Below are positions 45,358 to 52,860 of a stretch of 64,000 nucleotides of DNA, piece by piece. The notes beneath the pieces are model-generated. The model worked only from the letters and a program-made list of their open reading frames with translations, ran no database searches and was not told where the DNA came from. The number at the start of each line of letters is the position of its first letter. Position 1 is the stretch's first letter. Position numbers and translations under genes: made by a program. This DNA is from Acanthopleura granulata (Eukaryota; Mollusca; Polyplacophora; Chitonida; Chitonidae): positions 1,286,639-1,350,638 of the forward strand of contig JABBOT010000029.1 in assembly GCA_016165875.1 (NCBI GenBank), given 5' to 3'.

Positions 45358-46020
45358 ACTGACAGTGCTTCAAAGTTGTCAAAGCTGCTGTGAAGGGAGC
45401 TAGAAACATACCATAGCGATGATACAGTTCGCATGTAGCAGTGCTAAGCGCATGACTCACAAATGGATCAGCGCCCAGGTCAGCAGCCAGCTTTGGCTGA
45501 TTTTCTGGAGGAATCGGCAGGAACAGTGACGCTAACCCAGAGTACATGGTCAGCACGGTTTGTCCGAGAATCTTCGTCATAGCTGCACCAAGTTGTAGCT
45601 CATAACGAGCATACATCTTTTCTATTTCTTCATCGCTCATAGAGTCGATCTGTTCGAGTGTAAGGGCTCTTCCGAGATACTGTTTACTCTGCCCACCACA
45701 ACAATTGCTTCTAGGCGGTCTCGTTTTTGCATGCCACTTCCCACTCCTCTCTCCTGTTGTTCCGATGATTCATTAGAGCTCTGTGGGTTGTGGCTGGATT
45801 CTGTCGGCCCCTGGTCTGCACTGGGTTGGTGTCCAGTGTCACCACCATTCTGCAGGAGCTCGTCGATAAGTTCATCACAATTCATGGTAGCAAATATAGT
45901 TCGAAATCTTATCACCAAAAACTGTTTAAGTCTAATATACTGCCAGGCAAACCACCCGAAGAGAGATAAAATCAGAATTTTTGAACAAACTAGAGGGCCG
46001 CAGGTGATCTGTTCACTCAT
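45239..46020 (-). pseudogene. Unknown structural-block protein with one frameshift
   Basis: Two frames join near 45,690-45,700. The first starts at ATG 46,020 (or at 45,885, MNCDELIDELLQ) and holds a Ser/Gln-rich stretch. The second continues with KQYLGRALTLEQIDS and KMYARYELQLGAAMTK, then FLPIPPENQPKLAADL and ends in a Cys/Ser-rich tail at 45,239. If the upstream ATG is used, residues 10-40 form a membrane-like segment (SKILILSLFGWFAWQYI). The region around 46,020 is part of a duplication, which makes the true start uncertain. Function unknown. Confidence 0.65.
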
Positions 46021-46093
46021 GTGCTATAAGCAAGATGCTAATGTGCTATAAGCAGACAACATATTCAGCGGGCTGGTCAGTCTTTAACAGAAG
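46003..46093. repeat. Junction duplication, copy 1
   Basis: Matches 46,385-46,496 (GTGATCTGTTCACTCATGTG ... GCGGGCTGGTCAGTCTTTAA) apart from one extra internal 24-bp unit in the other copy. It includes the start of one gene and a duplicate of the ATPase 3' end. Confidence 0.9.
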
Positions 46094-46402
46094 TTGACCA
46101 GATCGTATAACCGCTCGAGGCCCGGAGTCCCGTTCTTTTCGTTCGGGTCAATGGCGGTACATGTGGGTCTCCTCGGTGAAACGTTTGCCGCAGAACTTAC
46201 AGACATGTTTCTTGTCGGTGTCCTCTCCTGCGTCTCCTGCAAACGCTGAAACGCCCTTCATATCCGTTTCTCGTGTCGCCCGCCTAGGCTTTCATGTCAT
46301 TCTTTTCCAAGCAAGGAGGCGGGCGTCAATGTGCTCTGACCATTTGTGTGGAGTTGGGGTGGAGGGGGCGAAGTCAGATCGCCTCGTGATCTGTTCACTC
46401 AT
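46046..46402 (-). pseudogene. C2H2 zinc-finger-like small protein, two in-frame TGA codons
   Basis: A frame from ATG 46,402 to TAG 46,046 is broken by TGA codons at 46,292 and 46,148. The middle holds KHVCKFCGKRF with a following HMYRH: Cys-x2-Cys and, 12 residues on, one His; the fourth ligand is not visible. Its first six codons and last 15 codons are the two copies of a duplicated junction, and the tail repeats the C-terminus of the ATPase. It may be a DNA-binding regulator, but could also be a chance frame created by the duplication. Confidence 0.5.
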
Positions 46403-46496
46403 GTGCTTAAGCAAGATTTTAATGTGCTATAAGCAAGATGTTAATGTGCTATAAGCAGACAACATATTCAGCGGGCTGGTCAGTCTTTAACAGAAG
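46385..46496. repeat. Junction duplication, copy 2
   Basis: Second copy of the 46,003-46,093 segment, with three instead of two units of a 24-bp repeat containing TGTGCTATAAGCAAGATG. It contains the genuine ATPase stop at 46,449. Confidence 0.9.
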
Positions 46497-47108
46497 CTTG
46501 GCATGTTTCGTCTTTGCGAGGCGTTGAAGAACCTCCATTCTTTCTTCGTGACTGCCGATCACATCATTTCTTCTAGGCAATAATTAAAGTTTAATTAATA
46601 ATTAGACTTTCGGTCTTTGCAGTGGAAGAGGGCAATCCAACGCGTCTGTTCTCGCAGATCCTTGAGGACAGAGTTATACTTCTGGGTGAGCACCCAGACT
46701 CTTTGTTCTGCGTGTCGGCCTGAGAAAGCCAGCTCAGAAAGCATATCCTTTTTTTTTTGTCAGCGCCCTTGTGGCTGAGCAGTCGTCAATGATGTACAGG
46801 GTGGGCTCACCTTTAAAGGGCGAGAATATAGCTCGAAGGTAGTAATGCAACCTCTCACCCGGGTTGAGGACGTAGATCTCAGGTTCGTCCCAGATCCACC
46901 TACGCGTTTGGTAAGTTTTGTTGTACTGTATCGTGGGACACAGAATCACAATATGTTCGAAGAACCCGCGGTAGTGGCTCTCAAGCAGATCGACAGCGAA
47001 CACCGTTTTCCCACACCCTGTCTGCCCGCAGATGATGGCTGAGTGAGGGTCTTTTGGGAGACAGTGGTAATGGTTAGTAGATTGCGTTGACAAACCTGTC
47101 ATTTTCAA
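46449..47108 (-). pseudogene. A32-type DNA-packaging ATPase, broken
   Basis: Start ATG at 47,108 (or 47,102). Walker A GQTGCGKTVFAVDLL and Walker B LYIIDDCSAT are present, as in the FtsK/HerA-like ATPases that pump DNA into Polinton, adenovirus-like and large DNA virus capsids. The frame changes at an A10 run (plus-strand T10, 46,749-46,758); the following frame continues with LSELAFSGRHAEQRVW and LREQTRWIALFHC. It is then cut by a TAA at about 46,598 in an AT-rich stretch, and a third frame carries the C-terminus (KTKHAKLLLKTDQPAEY) to 46,449. The 5' end overlaps the capsid gene's 3' end by about 30 bp, consistent with a shared transcript. Confidence 0.92.
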
Positions 47109-48342
47109 TGTTAAGCTGCGCGTCCATGACTTGGAGCAGGTTTCTCAGCCTCCTTTGTAATCTGGATCTTAACTCCTTCGCTTGCATTTTGCACCCGACG
47201 CCCACTGCCGTGCAGCCTGTCATCGCCCGTGCGTCTAAAGTCGAGCCACAGGGCATACTTCGTCGTGAGATACTCACCAAGCGAGACGTCTGCGAGTCCG
47301 GCATCTTTGATAACTTCTGCCACTTCTGCAGGCCGCTTAAGGCCACCGGGGAAATACTTTCTAGCCCCTTCCCACTGATGGTAAGGACGCATGCCTTGAC
47401 TATAAAGCTGGTTCGGAATTCTCAATGGTTGCCTCAACCTTGGTGATTTTCGGGTTGCATAAGTGTTCGGTGTTTCTATTCCAGGCCGATCCTGTGGGTT
47501 CCTCGAACAGCATAAGGACGCCTTTCATACTGCTTGCGGGGACGTTGATGTTGATATTCCAAAGGGTGTCGCTTTTGTCGTACGAGATTTTGCGGTGGCG
47601 CAGGATCGTACAGGATCGCTAGGCGGCCGTGGTACTGATTGCGGACAATGCGGGCCAGCTCAGCATCGGTGACCATCTCGTACTCCAGGGATATGTTATC
47701 GATCGCGTATTTCGCTTCAGGTTCATCGGTAGCCTTTATAACCCTGCTATAGTCGTTGAAGGTTAGCTCATACTCAAGGCGGTCTCCCAGTGCAGCTTGG
47801 TAGAAAGGCATGTGAGACTCCAGAAGCTCGAAATCGAGTGAAATGTAGAACCGGTTCCCATACGCATGTGCGATGGCTTTGTCAACCTTCGTGTTGTCGT
47901 TGGAATGAGCTGCTCCGACTCTGGCTTTCGTGACGTTCTGATCTCGGCTGGTGTCGATCCCCTGGTACTGAGCGTTGTTGCATTCCAGCGCAGTCTCCCA
48001 TAAGTCACCATAACAGTGGTAGACGTCAGAGTCGTCAATGCTCATGACCTCATTGCCACTAATCTTGATTGTTGTCTTTTTAACCACAGCGCGCCCTGTG
48101 TTCAGGACAATAGTTGGGTTTTCATCTGTTGAATCTAGGGTGATTGTGAAGGCCAGACGTGCTGTTCCAGGAACGATTACATCGTGGTCACCGACATTGG
48201 GAAACCGGACCAGTAGCTGCTGATTCTGGTCAATTCTGCTTGGGTTGTTGGTTATCACAACCGAATGCCTGATGCCCTTGACACCGAAGGCATCCCGCAG
48301 TCTGCGATGAGGATTAAGTTTGCGTCCGTATTGTTCAGCCAT
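47074..48342 (-). pseudogene. Major capsid protein (double-jelly-roll type), broken
   Basis: About 423 codons. The first 230 residues are intact (ATG 48,342, MAEQYGRKLNPHRRLRDAFG through LARIVRNQYHGRLAIL). Frame changes follow near 47,605, 47,430 and 47,105. Later segments include NINVPASSMKGVLMLFEE, RPYHQWEGARKYFPGGLK and KYALWLDFRRTGDD, ending DRFVNAIY at 47,074. Beta-rich sequence, length, position directly upstream of the packaging ATPase, and overall resemblance to Polinton capsid proteins support the call. The jelly-roll fold itself is inferred from that resemblance. Confidence 0.88.
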
Positions 48343-48413
48343 GTGAGCTATACTACTGTTGAAGTCTAATGTCTATATTATATAGACATAGGCGTTGAGT
48401 CTAACTCATAAAA
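48343..48413. promoter_or_regulatory. Bidirectional promoter between capsid gene and 48,414 gene
   Basis: The 71-bp gap between two diverging start codons contains an AT-rich near-palindrome, TGTCTATATTATATAGACA (48,370-48,388), with TATA-like cores on both strands. It is the only non-coding space available to drive both genes. Confidence 0.55.
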
Positions 48414-49439
48414 ATGGATGCTGACTTTGATTCGCAAGGCTTCGACAATGACACAAACGTCGGAGATGATAATGCTGAAGACATTGATTCGCAAGGCCTC
48501 CTCGTCACTGACAGTACCCCATCACCTACGGGGGCATCCAGTCAATATAACGACATACAGGAAACTAGAAACGAACAGACGCTGCAACGGGAGATTGCGG
48601 AACGGGAGATGTTGGAAGCTGCTGTCAACGATTATTACAGTGCACTAGAGGATGAAAAAGAGATAAAGCCTTTGAAAATAGACTACAACAACTTCGAAAT
48701 TACCAAGGACGGCAAGCTGCCCCTCAGGGCGCATCCAAATATTATTTTATACAACAGTCGTGGAAAAAAAAAACCCGCTCGCACTGTCAACAATATCTGG
48801 AAGAATTGGAGTTGGAGGGACCAGCGCCATCCGAGAGGAGCTAGGATTTGTTGACTGGCCAGGACCAAAGAAAAATCTGTCTTCCGAAGCTGCTGCAGCT
48901 TTCCAAACTGGTGACAAAAATCTAGGTGAGGTCGCAGCTAAGGTAGATAGTGTGGAACTGAAAGATCTTGGGCAAGTGGCACAGGACGCATCAAATGTGG
49001 TTCAAACAATGGAAACCTCCTTGACTGACGATGATATAAACGCGGCTCTTGAATCATATGGTGATCCGCCTTTGACACCTTTCAATCCTCGCGAGATTAG
49101 AGGACTCGACAAGGCTCACTATAGCCAGTATCCTTACTGCGTTGGGTTTCATCGCATCAACATTGGTACTTGCTCTTACCGGTGGTGGTGGGACAGCTCC
49201 GCCCGCGCCTCCAACTCCACCTGACAGCGGAGGCGGCGTAAAGGAGTGGATTAAAAAACACTTGAAATCTTTGGGCGAGCTCTTAGCAAAGCTCGCTGGT
49301 AAAGCCGCGTCTGCTCTCCCAGGCATGGCTCCTCGGTTTCTTAGGCAAGACCGTGAGCTGACTTGCTGAAAATACCTGGACTCTTGTTCTCGCCGCTGGT
49401 GGTATTATTTACGCAGCTGTTCGAGAGCATCTAGCGTAG
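48414..49439 (+). pseudogene. Structural/membrane protein with glycine-rich linker, broken
   Basis: Begins MDADFDSQGFDNDTN and stays open to an A10 run at 48,764-48,773, where the frame changes. The next frame has IREELGFVDWPGPKK and a Ser/Ala-rich helical region (EAAAAFQTGDKNLGEVAAKV). After a further change near 49,110-49,140 come a membrane segment (LGFIASTLVLAL), a Gly/Pro linker and an amphipathic region (EWIKKHLKSLGELLAKLA). One more change near 49,320 and an in-frame TGA at 49,359 precede a final hydrophobic segment (WTLVLAAGGIIYAAV) and the TAG at 49,437. Amphipathic and membrane segments together recall membrane-active minor capsid proteins; this is inference. It meets the convergent gene tail to tail with a 9-bp overlap. 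Confidence 0.7.
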
Positions 49440-50716
49440 CCAAATAAATGCAAGCCCAATGGAGACTCCAATCAAAACCATGGCATTTATATTTTCATCA
49501 TGGGTGGATTTTTCCGGTCTCGATAGCAAGGGTGAAGAATCTGTAGCTGGTACAGGTACTGCAGGTTGAACCGGCACAGGCACCGAAGCAGGGTGTGGTT
49601 TTACTTTTAGCTCCTCAGTTGGCACTGAAGGCATGGGTATAGAGTTTATCTCATCATTTACCCCGAGACTCTGACTCGTAGTTGCTATGACAATCTTGTT
49701 GTTGTAGCTACTGATTTTTCCAATGCGGAGATCCATGTCACTTGGCGCCATGTACAGACCAATGCCGAACACATAATCAACTTTGGAACAAGCGTAGGGC
49801 AAGACATCCTGGTACCGCTTTATAGCTGAGGAGAGGTCGACAGGGCGACTAATGGCGTCCTCATCATTAGCTATGTACTGTTTCTCGGCGTCAAATGCAG
49901 AAGCCGTTCCTAAAATTATAGCGCGGGTCTGCGCCTGTGCTCCTAGAATCGCCCACACAATAGAATCGTTCTGATACTATCGTTCACACGTTCTACGCCA
50001 GCTTGAGTGAACCCTTCCGATTTGTCAAGCATGAAGACTTCCCAGCCGTGGTCGGTTTCCTCGCCTTGCGCAATAAGGTCAATATGTAACTTCCTTTTTT
50101 TCGCTCGATTGAAGGACATGCTGCTTAGGTCGTAGAGGCCGCCTCGTGATGTTTGCATATAACCAGCCCTTGTTGCGTAATAGTAAGCCTCACCCAGCCC
50201 GTCATTCGCGCTCTTGTTTTGGCGCCAGTCAGTGTTCGGAAAAACCCCAAACTCTCCGCAGATCCGCTCATATGCCCTCTGGTCGTACGGGTTGTTCGTC
50301 GCACTCCAGGCTTTGTCTTGTGGTAGGGCTGCCTTAATCTCTTCCAGAATACGACGCACTTGGTAGTACACATGGAAGTGGAACATAGAGCCAGAACGAC
50401 CACCAGACGAAAGATGGTCTTGCTTCGAAATCCCGCAGCCTGTAGTGGCACACCAGACAGCGAAATTGAGTTGGTTCTGTCACCACATCATTGGTTGTGT
50501 GTGCCATTTTTGGACTAGACCGTCGCCAAAGATCTTTGGCAGGGTATAGCGTTCAAACACCTTTTGGAAGGTGACGTTGAAATCCCATGCGGTGCGGTTT
50601 TTACTGGGGTCTATAACCACGATTTCACTCGGCTCCTGCACCGTACCGGGTACAGAAAACACCCCGCCTGTGCGGTACTTTGCATCCTTATTGAATATGT
50701 ATGCTTTATTATCCAT
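49431..50716 (-). pseudogene. Large unknown virion-type protein with C-terminal membrane anchor, broken
   Basis: Preferred start is ATG 50,716 (MDNKAYIFNKDAKYRTGG); a longer frame reaches 50,755. It is continuous but for a TGA at 50,480 and a frame change near 49,950. Recognisable segments are VPGTVQEPSEIVVIDPSKN, SGSMFHFHVYYQVRRILEEI, WEVFMLDKSEGFTQAGVERV, then after the shift GAQAQTRAIILGTASAFDAE and YMAPSDMDLRIGKISSYNNK. A Pro/Val-rich stalk and one C-terminal membrane segment (NAMVLIGVSIGLAFIWL) end it. About 428 codons in all. The stalk-plus-anchor design suggests a surface or virion membrane protein, but I know no function. Confidence 0.65.
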
Positions 50717-50728
50717 AGCTTTATAACT
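50717..50728. promoter_or_regulatory. Very short divergent gap
   Basis: Only 12 bp (TTTATAACT within the surrounding AT-rich text) separate the preferred diverging starts at 50,716 and 50,729. Any promoters must lie within the opposite coding regions. Confidence 0.4.
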
Positions 50729-51421
50729 ATGTACGTTATACTCAGTGATGTTCAAAACGGCGGAAGTGTTATTCTACCGTCATGCCCGGATAATCAGAAT
50801 CGTCAGTATGAGGTTGCTCTACTCGAAATTACATTATATCCCCTTCGGCTGAACATTGGCCCTGATGCAAAGTTCACCCTGAACGGCGAGTTAATGTACG
50901 TTCCAAGCGGCTACTACAACGTGTGCACCCTGAACAAGGAAGTGTTCAGGCCCAAGGGTGTGACATTAAGACTGAATGAGGCTACAGGGCATCTGCAGCT
51001 GAAAACCGGTGATAATAAAATCGCGCTACTCAATCTGGCAAAGGTACTGGGGTTCCCCAACACATTAGATCTCCTGACCGGCACAATTGAGGGGGACGAA
51101 CTGCCAGAGCTGGTACCTTTGAAGGAAATTTTGGTTCACTTGGACGAGGTGAGCACTTCGGAGAATCTTATTTCAGTGAATGGCAGCAGAGCTCGTGGCT
51201 CTACTCTTCTGAGAGCAGTCCCAGTTACTAATGAGGGCATTAACTGCGGCAAAACCGTCTCATTCCCTAACCCTCAGTACAAAATTAGGCGGTCGGGGTT
51301 CGTATCAGAACTAACTATGAAAGTATTAGACGCATATAGTCGACCTATAAATATATCATACATAAGCGCGACTTTACATATTCGGCCTACGCTGGAAAAA
51401 TTAAGCGAGGATAGAAAATGA
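50729..51421 (+). CDS. Penton/minor-capsid-like protein (putative)
   Basis: Intact frame of 230 codons starting MYVILSDVQNGGSVILPSC, with an upstream in-frame extension to 50,564 that I reject because it runs through the opposite gene. The N-terminal part, including QYEVALLEITLYP, resembles the start of a protein commonly carried by Polintons and usually assigned as a minor or penton-type capsid component. The middle has KTGDNKIALLNLAKVLGFP and the C-terminus is beta-rich. The assignment rests on remembered resemblance and context. It overlaps the next gene by four bases (ATGA), suggesting translational coupling or at least one transcript. Confidence 0.6.
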   Translation: MYVILSDVQNGGSVILPSCPDNQNRQYEVALLEITLYPLRLNIGPDAKFTLNGELMYVPSGYYNVCTLNKEVFRPKGVTLRLNEATGHLQLKTGDNKIALLNLAKVLGFPNTLDLLTGTIEGDELPELVPLKEILVHLDEVSTSENLISVNGSRARGSTLLRAVPVTNEGINCGKTVSFPNPQYKIRRSGFVSELTMKVLDAYSRPINISYISATLHIRPTLEKLSEDRK

Positions 51422-52047
51422 CTGATTCAGGTGGACCTGGTTCCTCTGTCAACCCCACCTGCACAACAAACCTCACTGATCTCGGAGACCTCCATGGGTT
51501 TGGCAGCAATGGGAAAGAAACTGACCTATACGTATTCCAGTTTCTAGGAGAGTGTTACCATAGGCATGAACTGCCGGAACCACATGTGCTGGAACCACCT
51601 GTGCCAGAAATAGGGTTCGCGGACTTGCATGATATTGATACATCAAATGTACTCAAGGGTCGGCACTATAGGCTCTTATACCGTGGTAAAGCAGACGGAT
51701 GGAAACTGTTCTACGACGTCGTTGCTGCGATGGGCGGATCGCACCTTGAGACAAAACCAGCTCCACCTTACCTATATACAGGTAGGCTACATACTGTGAG
51801 GAAGATTATGAACGCAGGACAACTCTTAGCATCGTACGTATCTGGTGGTAGAATGGCTGCGGTTGTTATCGACAAGCCTCCATACGGTTACATGATTGGT
51901 GCAAAGGGTTCTCGGAATGCACCCCTTAAACTTGTAACTGAATTCCCATTCCAAACTGGAATGCACTCGACAATCGTCTTTGAAGTCTTCCTCGGCGATC
52001 CACCGTCAAATAATGTTCCACTCATTGCCGGATTGAGGCTGATGTGA
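51418..52047 (+). CDS. Unknown protein in the structural block
   Basis: Intact frame of 209 codons. The first 80 residues are polar with a PEP-rich stretch (ELPEPHVLEPPVPEIGFADL). The rest appears globular and beta-rich, with YRLLYRGKADGWKLFYDVVA, SGGRMAAVVIDKPPYGYMIG and a C-terminal VPLIAGLRLM. No membrane segment. I do not recognise the family; a capsid, vertex or decoration role is inferred only from neighbours. Confidence 0.6.
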   Translation: MTDSGGPGSSVNPTCTTNLTDLGDLHGFGSNGKETDLYVFQFLGECYHRHELPEPHVLEPPVPEIGFADLHDIDTSNVLKGRHYRLLYRGKADGWKLFYDVVAAMGGSHLETKPAPPYLYTGRLHTVRKIMNAGQLLASYVSGGRMAAVVIDKPPYGYMIGAKGSRNAPLKLVTEFPFQTGMHSTIVFEVFLGDPPSNNVPLIAGLRLM

Positions 52048-52089
52048 GGTGATAGTGACGCTAATAAACTTCTCCGAATAATTATTTCG

Positions 52090-52275
52090 ATGTCTCAGGA
52101 CGGCAAACCCCACGTGACATTAACCAGTACAAGCGTAACCGCAGTTACCAAACCTAAAATATATCTGGATACACTGTTTGTTGGACCTATATTACTTCGT
52201 CGGTTGTACTATAGCACAGAGGCGCTCTCAGCAAACTATTTAGAGGTTCTACTAACTAATATGAATATCGTCTGA
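52090..52275 (+). CDS. Small unknown protein (61 aa)
   Basis: Intact short frame starting MSQDGKPHVTLTSTSV, 42 bp after the previous stop and 22 bp before the next start, in the same direction. Spacing fits a gene of the same unit. No motif recognised. Confidence 0.45.
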   Translation: MSQDGKPHVTLTSTSVTAVTKPKIYLDTLFVGPILLRRLYYSTEALSANYLEVLLTNMNIV

Positions 52276-52297
52276 GTAACATTAACACATTATCATA

Positions 52298-52393
52298 ATG
52301 TCTCTCTATCCAACTGTTCCAGCTGCACCGCCGGATGACGATAAATCGGAGGAAATCGACGACAAGCGTCTGGTGGCCGATCTACAGTCATAA
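52298..52393 (+). CDS. Very short Pro/Asp-rich protein, possibly truncated
   Basis: A 31-codon frame reads MSLYPTVPAAPPDDDKS and ends at TAA 52,391. A YPxxPxAPP-type N-terminus occurs, as I recall, in longer proteins near the ends of Polintons, so this may be the N-terminal remnant of one. Confidence 0.4.
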   Translation: MSLYPTVPAAPPDDDKSEEIDDKRLVADLQS

Positions 52394-52448
52394 AGTTTAG
52401 CTGCATGCTTTCTGTTGATAGTGAGTGAATTTAATCTCAGATTCCTGG

Positions 52449-52822
52449 GTGTGCCAAAATCAGCTGGGAGGCTTAATTACTCGAAAAACGGGTGGTCCAG
52501 AACCCCTCTGCTGAGAACCCGGGCGGACGAGGGTGGTGGGCCGTCCCCAGGGGTTCTCACCTACGTGTCGATATATGCTAGTATATATATGTTTTTCGGT
52601 ATAGTCGCTCCGGTACAATGGTATGCTCGCTCCTGTACGACTGGTATAAGGGGTGTGCTCGCTGGCTACTGCCTGAACTATGGCTGGGAGGCTTAATTGC
52701 TGGAATGAGGGGTGTGCCAGAATCCAATATGATAAACCGCTGGGAGGCTTAATTGCTGGAAATAGGGGTGGTCCAGAACCGGGAACTATGGCTCGGAGGC
52801 TTAATTGCTGGAATGAGGGCCC
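52449..52822 (+). repeat. Direct repeats at the right end of the element
   Basis: The word GGGAGGCTTAATTGCTGGAA (or a close variant, once CGGAGG) occurs about four times, at roughly 52,469, 52,685, 52,742 and 52,795, with GTGTGCCAGAATCC or GTGGTCCAGAACC between. It could be the degraded terminal repeat of the element. I found no counterpart at the left end. Confidence 0.6.
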
Positions 52823-52860
52823 CATATAGTTAGCGCATTCACCCCCCCTGCTGCTCACCA

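Larger units (their letters stand above)
38930..52860. mobile_element. Decayed Polinton/Maverick-like (adintovirus-like) element
   Basis: This roughly 14-kb block carries the defining set: family B DNA polymerase, rve-type integrase, A32-type packaging ATPase and a double-jelly-roll-type capsid protein, plus small structural and membrane proteins. It differs sharply from the host DNA: dense genes, no introns, higher GC (most marked at 39-43.7 kb). Nearly all genes have frameshifts or stops, so it is a fossil copy. The left end is set by the end of repeat R and the right end by the last element-specific repeats; both are approximate. Terminal inverted repeats and a target-site duplication were not found. 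Confidence 0.9.

Noticed and set aside
50480..50482. TGA read as an amino acid (selenocysteine or alternative code)
   Set aside because: Other genes of the element also have TAG and TAA breaks and frameshifts, so general decay explains it better. No SECIS-like structure was identified.
50564..50728. Longer N-terminus for the penton-like gene
   Set aside because: It would be read entirely through the opposite-strand gene, and the resemblance to Polinton proteins begins at the 50,729 ATG.
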